Of a stretch of DNA of 64,000 nucleotides, positions 13,901 through 26,500 are shown piece by piece. The DNA lies in NCBI GenBank assembly GCA_004026145.2, contig CP034979.1, forward strand, positions 14,862,852-14,926,851. The letters are read 5' to 3'. Numbering within the stretch: the stretch's first letter is position 1; each line of letters starts with the position of its first letter. A program made the translations under genes and the position numbers. The notes below the pieces were generated by a model. It was given only the letters and a program-made list of their open reading frames with translations. It had not been told where the DNA came from and ran no database searches. The DNA is from Takifugu bimaculatus. Lineage: Eukaryota; Chordata; Actinopteri; Tetraodontiformes; Tetraodontidae.

Positions 13901-16900
13901 ACGGTCGGCTGGTGAAAGATCTGCAACCTGAGACGTAGTTATACAGACAAGTTAGAAAAATATGAAATGTCCATTCCCCAGTTTTAATGATCGTGCAGGG
14001 ATCGGAACAAGTTGAAGTGAAGCGCAGTTCGCAGCATGAATCATCCGAAAAAGAGTTTTTAAAATTCATTCGTGTGACTTAATTCTGAAGTGAAATGTTT
14101 ATATTTTGTAAGAATTAGTGTTGAAGTGATGTCATTTCTCTGCCAGAATATTTAGTAAATATAGAGGTGATAAAATGCTCTGAAGTGCCAAGTTTATAAA
14201 ATGGTTTATATTATAAATCAAGAAACAGAGAGGTGGAGAATATTATGGACAGTAAAAAGAAGCTGATTTTTTTTACATAATTTTTCCAAGTATCAAATAT
14301 TGCTTCTTTTTTTTTTTACTTTGCTAAGACACAACTGGCTAGAATGACAATTAAAAAATGCAACAATGAAAATTTGTTTTATTCGCTAGTGATTCTGTAG
14401 TAAGTTTTGTCTTATCTTTATGGAAGGGATTCCCTACAGCTTACAACATGACTGGATGTGTAAAGTTTGCCTCCACCTACCTGAGCGTGGGCTACAGGAC
14501 TGTCCTGTCCTCTGAAATTTATGACTTTTCCTCAAACCTCTAAAAGATAACTGCTCCATTTGTAGAATCCAAAGGCCCTCACTTATAATGACTCGTACTT
14601 GCTCTCCTGTCCACACTTAACCTCTCTTTTCCTGTTTTTTTTTTCACACGTGCATGCCTGGTGTCTCCCTAAAGAGTGAATCGGGGCAATGGTGTTATTT
14701 CTTTCATTTCAGCAGCCTTTGTCTCCAAATTGAATGTGTAATGCCTTTGCTTATTCTGGGCTTACCTGGATCTTTTGGTATTTCATTGATGACTGTCTTT
14801 TTATGAATTCACGAGGAGCATTATGAGAGCCACGTTCGGTGTTTTCATAAATCTATTTAAATTAGAAACTCCTATACTACATCCTGTTAGAGGTAGTATA
14901 CTGTACATTATGATATATTCAGTTTTCTTGTGGGTAAGCAGTAAATGTCATTTGTTACTGTGCTATGATTTCCCCTGGTTTTCCTGGATTATGATTTTTC
15001 TTTTGCAGGGTTTACTTTTGCCTGCTTGCTAGATTGCAATTATACAGTTTAACCCCACTGTATATAACGAGGCGGGGCTGCATCATGCAACAACAGGGAG
15101 ACAAACAGTGCAGGAACACACAAAGCGTTGCTATTTTCAAATATTCATGCCATCCTGTCCTGTTTTGTTCTGGGACTTTATCTGACTAAACTTTGTTGAT
15201 TGTTTGATTTTGCCTGAATGAAATCCAGCGGCATACTGTAGCCCAATTCGAGCTATTTAAAGACATTAAATTTATAGCTATTTGGTTGTATTAAAATTAG
15301 ATCACAGACCTGTTCATCCATTCATCCACCTATCCGTCTGCTTGCGGCCAAGACAACGCAGCTCCATACTGTGCTCTGCAATGCCTGGGCAGCAAATTAA
15401 GTTAAAGTCTGCATGGAAAAAAAGAAGCCCTTAAATGTTGCCATATGCAGGATTGCATGGGAACTTCCTGAGGAACACATGTTGTTCTTGGGCTCTTGGA
15501 GAGGTGTTGAGTCTGTAGTCATAAAGTAAGACCTAGTGGACAACTCAGAAATGATAATTGAGAACAATGATTCATGATAAAACATTACATTTCAGCAAAT
15601 TGTTCAAATCTGAACAGGGCACCAGTCACAAAATACATAAGCCCACAATTCATTGGCTTTAAAGTAATGATAAATTTAGGCCTGCAGATATCTTGACCAT
15701 ATATTTGACTTATATGTTACTAACAGTAATGATACTCATTTTATCAATATTTCCTTTCCCGGATATCTAAAATCAGCACTTATGTAAAAGAAATCTCCAC
15801 AGATTCAAATATTTACCTGAGACTGGTTGGTCATGCTTTTTAGTCATTTCTGCATAACTTCATCATTTCCCATCCCTCCTCTCCTGGCTGAGCTCATACA
15901 GGTCAGGCGGTCTTTGACATTCTTGAACATGGTGACGATAAAACCATTCATTTAGCGACGCTAAATGTGTGTCTGCATTTCTGATGTTGTCATCACAGGA
16001 TTACTGGTTCTCTCTGGTCTACAAGCGCCTAGTTGGGCCAAAGGTTTTAGCTGTGCGGGTGGCTGGACTGCAGCGGAAGCCCCAGCCAGGACGGGTCATC
16101 AGAGACAAACTGCGTATCTACGCTCACTGTACCAGCTACTCTAAGTATGTACAGCAAATGAACACTTTTTTAATTAGCCTAGAACCTCCATTTAAACTAG
16201 TGCTATGATGTTGATTTTTTTATTATGTTATGTGAGGCTGAAAGATTAAAGCAAACACATCCTCACATTCTCCCGCTGGTGTCTACTTTTACTTTGGGAA
16301 TTCCCTTGAAGACATAGATTGAAAACAGACCACTCAGGTTTTAAAGTATTCTGTAGTGTGTCCTCTTGCAAACACCTGAGGCTCCGTGCCTTTGGAAGAA
16401 CTATGTCTCTCTCCCATAAATAAGGAGGTTGCAGACACCCACACATTTACAGCTCAGAGCCTATAAAACTTAATGGGTATCACTTATCAGGTGCGTAGCT
16501 TCTTTCTCGATGCTGTCAAAGAGCTGCTGAAAGCTGTGCTGGTCCTTTATCCCATCTCAGACTGGCTGGAGGGGGTATTCCATGGGGAGGGACAATAAGA
16601 TGGTCTGTGTTGGGAGGAGAAAGAGTACCAGCTTGGCCTGTTCAAGGTTATCATTTAACCCAGGGCAGTGGCTGTCAGCAGCAGGCTAGACTTACTGCCT
16701 CGATGGGGCTCGTTTACAGGTGGAGCACCTCCTAACAGACAGGCGGTCGGTGGCCTGGCCGGAGTTGCATAACATCCCTGATGACACTCAAACAAATATA
16801 TGAAATAGATTTCATCGAGTGGACTTACTCTGTCATCTCAGAAAATCGTATGAAATTCGGAATAAAGAGATGCCACACTGCTCCACTCAAGATACCCATC

Positions 16901-19452
16901 AGCCCCTCATAGGAACAGACACTGGAACATTAAAGCATTCCCTCTGGAATCCACTCCAGCCTTGCTCTTATTTCTGCCACTTTGTGGTTTTACACAGTCA
17001 GTGCTTAAGTGGGCAGCCATTGTAGTTTTAGTGGTTTGACTGCGCAGCGTAAAACAGCGAGACTGTAAATGTGCTCTTTTCAGGGTTTGGAAATCAGCTT
17101 AGATGAGTGACTTCCTTTCTACTCATTATGTCATTATATCTCATTTATTTAAATATTGGATTTATTGCTACACATATATTTTATGATTGTTTTGTCCGTT
17201 AATAATAGTCTCAATTGAATAAATGGCACTGGGTAAAAATTCCAAGAATGTTTTGAGAATTTTTGGAGGTGTCTGGGGAGGGTTGTTCACTGTTCAACAC
17301 CACTCTGACCCTAACCACTGAGGCTGGTGCGTCTGTGTCTTCCTACTGGGGCCTTATTAGTTTTGATCACAACTGTCTCGTCTGTGTCAGTCGTCTGTAC
17401 CATCCCAGTCCCCAGAGGTCCGCTCTCATAAGAGAGACAGTTTTCTGTGCAACTTAAGACCATTCTGCAGTGTAAACTGGGTATCAGTACTGGCTTATGC
17501 AATTTTGATTATGATCATGATTTTAGTGTCAGATAGCACTGACCAAGTCTCCCTTTATGGTTCAGACTAAACCAAAATTATAGTTCTTCAGCCGTGAAGA
17601 AGGCTCCATGAGTGAATCCCACTGTGGGGAAGGCTTATCTTACTTTTAGTATTTTATGCAGGCCTTTTGATCCAGATTAGATCAAAGGGTTGTGGTTTGA
17701 TTCTAGTATACATATGTGATAAAAAAAAGAACTGTATCAAAGACAATCTTCTCTTTGTAGTCAGCTTCAATTACAGAGAAATTTACTCAACTTGGCATTG
17801 TAATATATAATCATCCTTATTAACAGATGTGAAAAGGAATTTGGTTTTGTCCCACTTGTCCCCACTTGAGGTAAAATAATATTAATGTTGGTCTTTTCCT
17901 CCGTGATACCAGTCACAACTATGTGAGAGGGTCCATAACAATCTACATCATCAACCTGCACCGGTCGAGGAAGAAAATCAAGTTAGCCGGGACGCTACGG
18001 AACAACATTGTTCATCAGTATTTGCTCCAACCCCACGGTGCTGATGGACTCAGAGCTAAGTCAGTATCTCTCTCTCTCTCTCTCTCTCTGACTGTCTCTC
18101 TCTCACCCGTATGGCTGGACTGATTATTTTATATCCAAATATTTCACAAGCTTGTCCACAGTCCAAGGTCATTCATTCAGAAGGATCAAACAGGAGACCA
18201 CACTGGTGAGACACCCAGATAAATGGCTGTACAAGCTTTATGCTGCTCTAAATTAAAGAAAGAGCAGAAATCTTTTGAAGCCGTTGTTGTTTTTTCACAG
18301 ATCTGAAAATGCTGATGTAGTCAAAGCAATATAATTTAGTAGCAAAATCACAAGTGATCCCAGTATATTTATTTATGTAAGAAGATGATTTTTTTTCATC
18401 TTTTAAAGTGTGTAAATCTAGCAGTGTAATTTCCTCCTCACTACAAACGCTCGGTATGTTTTTCTGGCTCAGATATAAAGCTGAGATAACAGCCTAATGG
18501 CCAAAATGAGCTTTTTTGTTTTATTCTCTGTTTTTCTTACATGGAAACTGCCTCTAATTTAACCTCAGGGGTTAATCGTTAGTAGCTGAATAACGGAGGT
18601 TTGAGGCATTCAGAAATTCATAATGATAAATATAATAATAATAAATTAAAGACAAAGGTGGACCTTCTTCACAATTCTGTATCACCACCATGGAGACATT
18701 ATCTTTAATCAAAATACTCTTATTTAGCTCTCTAGAATAACATTTATATATTATTAAATTAAATGATTTTTTATAAGATATGTAGTCAGTACCTTGATGC
18801 ATCTGTCCGGGGCTTTTATTAGTCATAAATCCACATGAGGACCAGCTCAGGCTTTATGACAGACAGTTTGATTTAAGCTCCTACACAAATCTAACAATAT
18901 AGAACTGTGACAGCACTTATACAACTATGCCTGCAAGCACAAATGTAAGTGAGACTGAGCTACAGGAATAACTGTTGCTACGGCTTTTAATTTCCACCAC
19001 TTCTCCAACATGCCTTTAGAATGTACTTTTATTTTACAGAATGTAACATTCTTAATTATACCTACATGAAACTGTTCTTACTAAATAATTTTTAAATTAA
19101 ACAATATTGGCTGTAACACTATATATTTTATTTTTTCCTTACATTTGCCCATAACATTTCAGAGCTTGTGTTGCATGACGACATAACTGACAAAAACAAA
19201 CTGACAAAAACACTTCAATTGAGTAACAACAGCTCCCCCAAGTGTACACGCGGACAGCCTGAACGCGCGTCTGTATTTCTCTTTTCCAGGCACGTGCAGC
19301 TGAACGGGGAGAAGCTTCACATGGTGGATAACGAAACATTTCCAGAGTTGAAGCCGAAGACGTTAAGGGCCGGGCGGACTATAGTGATGCCACCCATGAC
19401 CATCGGCTTTTACGTCATCAAAAACATTAACGCGTACGCCTGTCGGAGATAA
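6660..19452 (+). CDS. hpse2: Heparanase 2 (hpse2), 3' nine coding exons, 5' partial
   Basis: This encodes a secreted heparanase-like glycoprotein that binds heparan sulfate and restrains heparanase; human HPSE2 loss causes urofacial syndrome. Coding exons: 6660-6821, 7610-7781, 9481-9528, 12988-13081, 13236-13342, 13500-13614, 15999-16144, 17913-18059 and 19290-19452. All have GT-AG borders and agreeing phases, and end in CGG AGA TAA. The product runs from the LYNFADC segment to the end of the family's C-terminal beta domain, and diagnostic stretches include WELGN-EPN, FFDYG and LQRKP. The proton-donor Glu of the NEPN motif is kept, created across the 6821/7610 junction. The heparanase nucleophile position in WLGExx is Gly here (WLGGLG in exon 13236-13342), as expected for a non-hydrolytic HPSE2. 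Several N-x-S/T sequons fit secretion. The N-terminal half, including the signal peptide, is outside the window. No frame breaks were seen. HPSE1 is excluded by the missing nucleophile. Confidence 0.96.
7861..7910. repeat. Compound (TG)n(AG)n microsatellite
   Basis: About twelve TG units run directly into about thirteen AG units. The tract lies in the hpse2 intron, some 80 bases after the exon ending at 7781. It is likely length-polymorphic. Confidence 0.97.
18067..18089. repeat. (CT)n tract touching an hpse2 splice donor
   Basis: A run of TC/CT dinucleotides begins seven bases after the donor GT at 18060-18061, followed by further CT-rich sequence to about 18108. It occupies the start of the intron after hpse2 exon 17913-18059. 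Confidence 0.95.
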
Positions 19453-20383
19453 CGGCACCCTCAACGCTCCAAAGTCTCCAGCCTCTGCCAGCTCCAGCCA
19501 CGACATTAACTGATCGGCGCTCACGCATCCGTGGAAAAACCCTGCGTAGTCCAAGGTTAATGTCAAACAGTACCCAGGTCAAATGGCATTTGACGTATTA
19601 TGTTCCACACACAGAAACTGTTTCAGGTCTGCCAAGTGTTGCATGTTCACAGGTGTGTATCCATATTAGTGAGGAAGCTACTGATGTCTGTAGGTCTGTG
19701 AAGTACCTCCCAAACTTGGCTTCTGTCTCATTAGGTGGCTAAAAGGGGAAACCGCGCTGTTATTCCACATGTGGTGTGTCTCAGCTCGTCTTCCGCCACT
19801 TAAAAACAGCGGTTTCGCTTCATCGTGAAAGACTCTCAGTATCTTCAGCGTGAGCTCGTGTTTTATGCTCATCTTAAGCTACTGGGATTTAGCACATTTA
19901 TGTGCATGTTTGTGTAAATATGTAGAACCGGACCGACACAAATCCATTGAACAATGTTTTGTCAGTCTTGCTCATGAAACCATTCTAACTGTCACATATT
20001 TGCAGCGACCTCTTCAAGTTAGACCACAGATGTTCCCTTTTTCTCTTGGATCTGGACTTAACTGGGTCATTCCAGAACCTTTAAACCTCGGCTTTGTGAA
20101 TGAGTCCATTCATCAGCTGAGTGTCGCGTCACACTGAAATTCCTCCTCCACCTAAAGCGTTGCCAGTTAAGTGCCTCTAACCAGATTACTAGTGCTCCCT
20201 CTCCCCAGCTCCAGCTGAAGAAAAGCACCACCCCCAGCATGGGGGGGGCGGGGGGGGATGGTTGACATGAGCAGCTTTTACTATCTGAGCACATCACAGT
20301 GTAAAGAACCTGTTTAATGTAGAGATGTTTATATTCTTGCAGAGAGCATTTATTTTAATATGTAAAGTGTGTATAATATTTTA

Positions 20384-20389
20384 TTAATA
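20384..20389 (+). promoter_or_regulatory. Probable hpse2 polyadenylation signal
   Basis: AATAAA lies about 930 bases after the hpse2 stop, in an AT-rich stretch with TGT-rich sequence close by. It is the first canonical hexamer I see after 19452 that fits a 3' UTR end. Distal alternatives cannot be excluded. Confidence 0.55.
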
Positions 20390-20399
20390 AATGTTTACA

Positions 20400-22540
20400 T
20401 TGATAATAAACCTACAAACATTAAGCTAAATGCCTCTTTATAAGAAAGAGGTAAATGACTTCCATGTCGGTGGTATTATTAATGGTATTATACTGTTAAT
20501 TGCCTGTAAACATTTGGCAGTGCGGCCAAATATCCCACCTCAGGTTGTGACAGTTCGGATCTTCACAGGAGCCTAAGATGGTCTGAAATACCCTCATACA
20601 GACGGAACCTATCCATAAAAGCTGCCACAGTGTAGCATCTTTAAAACAAAGATCCTGCACTATTAAAGTCATGGCCGCGGCTATTACTCACTCCTTCTTG
20701 CTCGCATGCTGTTGCACTTTGAGGCTCCAGATGTGGAAGCAGCTGGAGCGAGTCTTTGTAGTGGAGAGGTGCTGTCTTGTCATTGCATGAGGCAGCTGAT
20801 GGGAAACATGAAGCCGCGATGCTCCAAACGTCCAGACTGAGTAAACCTGGGCCAGGCCTGCTTCATCATCTACTGATGCATGAAGACATCTTGGATCTGC
20901 TCAGTGTGATCACGCAGAGGAGAGGTGAGCTTTCAATAAAACTCCTTCATACTGGTGACCTTCACAGAGAGGCAGATGTGCTGGACCTGAAGCTTCGTGA
21001 CACCAGTGGAGGCCCGGGCAGACCTTCAGAACTCTTATTCAAAACACTTTGATTACATCTTTTAGGGTCCAGTCATGGGAAACAACCCTCTGTTGTCTGA
21101 CAGTCCCATTTCTGCATGTGGTTCTTTTCAAGCAGTCCAACATTGTTGACAGGGACACAAAACACACCAGAGTCACACGCACAACACACACCTGGTGCAG
21201 CGTGAGAAGAAGCCCGCCGGTCACCTCAACGCCGAGGCCTCGTGTTTCGAAAGCAAAACCACTCAAGCCCGCGACTGCTGATATCAACAGTTACTGCGAA
21301 CTGCATAAGCGAAACTCAAACCGTCCAGATGTTCAGCAGCAGGATCCGATCAGCCCCTGGAAGCGCTTTTGTTGGCCATGCTGGCGACAACCTGTGTGTT
21401 GTGATAGCGAGTGCTGAACGTCACTTCCGCTGACAAGATCTAATTGAGTTGCCATTTGGGGAGACTGCGCCATGTCTGGGCACTTCTGCGTGACAGTGCC
21501 TCCTTAGTGGAGGTAACTGCTACCCAGGCCTGCCTTACACTGTTTATACTCTCAGATCCATTTTGAGGCATGCAAGGCCCCCTCTCGCCCTGTTAGCGTA
21601 CACTCAGGATTTCATGATGTTTACTCTGTATATACAGGAGTCAGCTTAAATAAGTCTTCCATGAATAGTGGATCCCCAGAAAACCGATGGATTAGATTAG
21701 ACTTTGGCCCGTGACATAGAACTCTTGGCATTTTTTGGACAATTTTGACCCAAGCAAGGTTAATAAAACATAAATATTTATGTTACTATGAGGCTCTTTG
21801 CTCTGCTCAGAAGCCAAGCACACAGCCCGGGCTGAATATTATGATATAACACAGATTTGTTGTAGCCAGCAAAACATTCTGAAAGAAGCAGTCTGCTCTT
21901 TGGTAAGTACATGTTTACGTATATGTGGCATACATGCTGAGGAAAATATGAAATTATTGCACGTGGGGCATTTATGTATGCACTGTTGAAAAATATACCC
22001 CATTCACTGGTAAATTAGTGAAGCAAACTAGGTAAAGTAAAATCAAACAGGCATTGAAATTCTTTTGTTACCCCAATGTCTAAATAAATAGATAGATCAA
22101 AGAATTCTAAAAAGATGACTGCAGAAAATAGAAGATATTTACCAAAATAAAGCCATATCTTCCCCTACTTAAGCACAGTTGCTGCGATATGTGGCGGAAC
22201 ATTTAATACACTTCCAACGCAGAACATTCCATAAAAGCAGAAATTTCTGCATCCAAACAGGAATAAACTGTCTTTTATTTCGTCTGAGCTTTGGCCAACT
22301 TATATATATATTTTCTTGTAGGTTTAACTACAAACTAAGCTGCATTCCATAAATTCCTACTATTATCTAGCACAAACCCTCAGTCATGTGGGTACTTTAG
22401 ACACGGGCACATGACTCTGCCTACACCCACACACACACACACACACGCACGCACGTACACACACGCACAGAGCTCCCAGAGGCAACGCACACTGACAAAA
22501 AAACTGTTATCCATTCGCTTACTAGAAGTTTTATCTTATT
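20400..22540. other. Intergenic region between hpse2 and hps1
   Basis: No gene is supported here. A 122-codon frame at 21049-21417 has low-complexity composition and no recognisable domain. A (CA)n-type microsatellite lies at about 22424-22468, just upstream of the hps1 promoter region. The rest is ordinary AT-rich sequence. Confidence 0.6.
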
Positions 22541-22548
22541 GACTACAA

Positions 22549-22689
22549 CACTTCCTGTTTGGCTCGGGTCACATGACCATCCGGTGTCGTGCGGAAGAGG
22601 ACAGAAGTCGCGAGGAAGACGTGAAGAAAGGCCACAGAGCAGAGATGTGAGCGGCTTTTATTGTCCGGCGTGGCTTTAAAATATACACA
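22549..22689 (+). promoter_or_regulatory. Putative hps1 promoter and non-coding first exon
   Basis: This CpG-containing stretch precedes hps1. It carries ETS-like elements (CACTTCCTG at about 22549 and GCGGAAG at about 22591) and GGTCACATGACC at 22567-22578. The last is an M-box/CLEAR-like CACATG core with mirrored GGTCA/TGACC arms, of the type bound by MITF/TFE factors that control lysosome and melanosome genes. ACACA followed by GTGAGTAG at 22690 would be a good donor for a non-coding exon 1, spliced to the acceptor ending at 23453. The start site is inferred only from sequence. Confidence 0.45.
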
Positions 22690-22724
22690 GTGAGTAGTAA
22701 CGTTTCGTATACGTGTGTGTTTAT

Positions 22725-22800
22725 TTGTTTAGAAATGCGCGTATTTAAAGTTGTTTAGAAATGCGCGTATTTAAAGTTGTTTAGAAATGCGCGTTTAAAG
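22725..22800. repeat. Three-copy 26-bp tandem repeat in hps1 5' region
   Basis: Two perfect 26-base units (22725-22750 and 22751-22776) are followed by a 24-base copy lacking two bases (22777-22800). Each contains AAATGCGCG and TTTAAAG. The array lies just after the putative first exon, inside the presumed first intron. Confidence 0.93.
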
Positions 22801-23457
22801 TTTGGGGGGAACTGACGTTAAGTTGTAAATAAAGCTCAGGGAAACGTTTCCGCATCGGACCGCAATTAAAGAGGCACTAGAAGTTGTGTACATCTGTGCT
22901 AGTCAAAGTTTAAATTTAATACGATAATGCTTCCCGTAAAAGATGAAATTACCCTGAATCACACGGAAAGAAACCGGAGATATTTCATTGGTAGATTATA
23001 TGTTTTTTTAGAAGATTTAAGTAGGTTTTCGACTACTCGAAAAGGGTGCAGTGAAGATGTTTGGATTGTTCTGGTGCAGTTAAAGGACACTTGTCTCACT
23101 GGTGAAATATTTCACAACCTCCAGGGGCTTATGTGTTAAAACGCGAATCTCCAGTCTTACACAGCGAATAAAGTCGTGGCTCATATTCAGTGTTTACATT
23201 TTAGTGATGATTGTATGTGGAGTCACGGGGCTTTATTTTGACAGCTATCAGGATTAATCAGCAAAATGGAAAAATATACAGAAAAATTGGATTGACGTTC
23301 ACACCTCTGAACTGCAGACCACAGTGAACGATGGGTCTGCTGTGTGCAATCAGCAATGTGTAAAGTGGACAGGCCGCAGCTGTGAATATAAGACCACTGT
23401 TTGTTTTGCACCATTGCTTTAATCTTTTTTCTCTTTTTTTTTCTTCCTCCCAGCACA

Positions 23458-23489
23458 ATGACTGTGGAATAAAAAGGATGCCGCAGTGA
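23458..23489 (+). promoter_or_regulatory. Two very short uORFs in the hps1 leader
   Basis: The exon that starts at 23454 contains ATG-ACT-GTG-GAA-TAA (23458-23472) and then ATG-CCG-CAG-TGA (23478-23489), before the main start at 23519. The main ATG has a weak context (C at -3, A at +4). An in-frame TGA at 23459-23461 rules out an earlier in-frame start in this exon. Reinitiation or leaky scanning would be needed to translate hps1. Confidence 0.6.
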
Positions 23490-23518
23490 AGCAGGACGGG
23501 AGTGTGTCTGTGGGCCAG

Positions 23519-26500
23519 ATGAAGTGTTTGCTGATAGCCAGCGAGAGCGCAGAGGTCCTGTTCCACTGGACGGACAGAGAATTCCAGCAAACTGTCCAGC
23601 AACAGTATGGGGAGTCTCAGGAGGAGGGTCAGGGGGTGAGGATGAGGATTTAGCATGGATAAAAACCTTGCTCGTGGTTCAATATTTGATTTCACTGCTC
23701 TTTCAATGCTCAGCTTCCAGCTTTTGAGGACAGTATCAGCACCCTCTTTGCCCCCATCATCATCTCCTGCAGCACCATGGTGGACAGGCTGCATGAGAGT
23801 TACACCTCCTTCACCACAGAAAACAACCATGTCTATGTCCTACACCAGGTAACTGGCTCAGCATTCCACTGAGGCTGTGTTTGCAAAACAATTGGAAATC
23901 ATGGCACAGATTGGCAGATAAATGCTGTATATTCAAAGAAATCCAGTCTGGAATGACGTATTAGTGGATGGGATATAATATATTGCCCTTTAATAAAGTT
24001 ATTAATGATTCTATGTACCTTGGGATCGTCATGGTTCTGGAGCTGAGGGGCTCTGACCCGAAACCTATTAACGTCTTTTGTGTCATGGTCACGTGAGACC
24101 TGCCTTTGCTCAGCTATCGCCTGCAGCCAATCACACTCCTCCGCCTCCTGTCCATGTTCTTCCCCAAGCACATGAAAAGCATATTCATCACAGTTCCTCA
24201 CAGACGCCCCTTGTGATGAAACCGAGGCGTAACGTGACCTTAATTCTCAGTCCCGTGCGAGCCCGCCTCCTTGTCGAAATGTGTCTTATCACCGAGGAGA
24301 GATCCTGGGGTCAGAAAGTGGAGGAGGACCGCTGCGAAGAGCGAAGGCAGGGGAGAAAATGGAAGACATGTGAGAAAGGCTCCCCGAATGCTGGATGAAC
24401 TCGACGGTTTCAGCGTCGTGGTGGGGTTAGCATGCAGCAAAAATGAACGCATCTCCATCTGGTGTGAATGAAAGGCTGCAGATTAGATTGCGCAGGCATG
24501 CGGTGACACACAAATGACATTAGACATTTGGCAACGGCAATACGCTGAAGTAATAATGACTCGGGTCTGTTGAAATTTAACTGTTCCTGACTTGAGGGAG
24601 GAAAAGGGCCTCTGCTGCCTCCTGATAAGGAAGAGATTGTACTTGTTTTCATATCATGTTTCGTTTGCTTAAATTTCTCTTAATATCTCCTCATAAAATC
24701 TAAATATCTGATTATACCATGTTGCCATTTGCCTCCCTCTTTAGATGGACGAGTATCTCTACATCGCTGTGAATGGAGACGGTGAGGAGGGAGAGGATGA
24801 CCTGAGGAGGAAGATCTACGTGTTGAAGAAGATGATTGAGGTGCTGTTCGGCATGGTCACCCTCAGCAGCACCCTCCTGAGGAGAGAGTAAGCCACTTTT
24901 GCTTTAGGAACCCTGGAAGGGTTTTGAGTTTGACTCCTTGAGCGTGCTGTCTGTGACCAGGCTGCGCCCTCAGGACACGGTGCACAGAGCGAGGCTGTGG
25001 AGGCATCTGCAGACCCTGCTGGAGACCTACTGCCACCTCCAACAGAACGACCAGAGCTTCCTAGTGGAGGTGAGGTCATAAAGGAGAAGATGAGGGCATT
25101 TCCCCCACATCTTACCCCCGTATTCTACAGCAGCGTCCGTCAAGTCAGAGGGGCTGATGGTGCAGATAAAGAATTGCTGAATTTAAATTGGTCGGTGAGC
25201 TTTTGTCGTACGCGTGCATGTTAAAGGTCATTAAGACAACATCAAACCTTGAAGCTGCAGTGTGCACATTTACCCTGGGAACGGTCACGGCACTTTTGTG
25301 TATCTAACACCTTCTAACCGCAGCAGCAAAGAGCAACTTTAACTCATTATCTGTTATGATTAGCCTGCAAATTAATTAAGAGAGAATGAGGGAAGATGGT
25401 TTGCTTTAAACACAGATTTAAAAAAGCCCCTGTCTAATGCAGGGTCCTCAAGAGCCCCAGGGCCCCTATTTAAAAAGCTTTGTCCCTCTTAGCCTCCAGA
25501 CCGGGTCTGGAACAGATAAGGGCCCCTGCTACGGGACGTCAAAGTGCAAGATTGAAGATGTGAGCTGGATAAGAAACTGCTTCAAATCATCTCTATCGTC
25601 TCCGGTCTCATGTGGTTCTCTTCTCATCCTTCCCTCAGGCCGTGGAGAGGCTGATCCACCCCACGCTGTGTGAGCAGTGCATCGAGTTCCTGGAGCGCCG
25701 CCTGGTTCAGCAGCTCAACAGGCAGTGTGGAGCGAGCAGGAGAGGAGGTGCTGCACGCCTTCATCCTGGTTCACACCAAGCTGCTCGCCTTCTACTCCAG
25801 GTACAGGTCGAGCCATCGCTTTGATCCTCCAGCCTGCTTATATTTTTTTTAAATGTCGTCATAAGGCGAGACGCTCTTTAGATCTTTCCCCTGCTCTCCT
25901 GATGGTTTTATAGCCGCAATGCGAGCACGCTCTCCACATCAGACCTCTTGGCTCTCATCATCATGGCCCAGAACATGTACCCTAGCAATATGGAACTAGA
26001 GGATCCAAGTCCTGAGGTAGAGAATGGCTCCCGACTGCTGACTCGGCACCAGTCCAACATGTTCCTCGCCGTCTTCCTGATCATCTTAACTGTTTTGGTC
26101 TGTTTACATCCATCAAGGAGGGTGAAAGTACATCTGGTTCTGGCCATGAGAGTTTTTACACCCCAGAGCCTTCCCCCACGGACCCAGACTCCAGCGGCTC
26201 AGGTGTGTAGCAACACCCCCCCCCAAAAAAGGAGCTTCTCTGTCAGAATGTAGGTGCTTCGTTAGTGATGTTATGTTTGCCAGCAGACGAGGCCAGGAAA
26301 GGAGGCACTCCCGTGTTCGAGTTCGTTGACCCGGACATTCAGGTCTGATGTTTTACTTTGGAGTAAAATGATTCTTTAGAAGGACGTTTCTCAGCCTGAC
26401 ACAAACATCACGTCCACAGATGGCAGAGGACAGCCTGCAGACGCTGGAGGTTCCTCCACCTGACCCTTCAACGCCTCGAAGAGTTTTCTTAGAGGTCTCC

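Noticed and set aside
21049..21417. 122-codon frame between hpse2 and hps1
   Set aside because: No similarity to a known family and no splice or promoter context; treated as chance.
23258..23830. 190-codon frame on the - strand
   Set aside because: It overlaps hps1 exons 1-2 in antisense, has no domain, and the + strand exons are well supported.
26017..26117. A possible frameshift in hps1, since an open frame runs on with unrelated sequence
   Set aside because: GTAGAG at 26017 and a branch/acceptor ending ATCAAG at 26117 remove 101 bases in phase 0 and restore the conserved ESFYTPEPSP segment, so it is a normal short intron.
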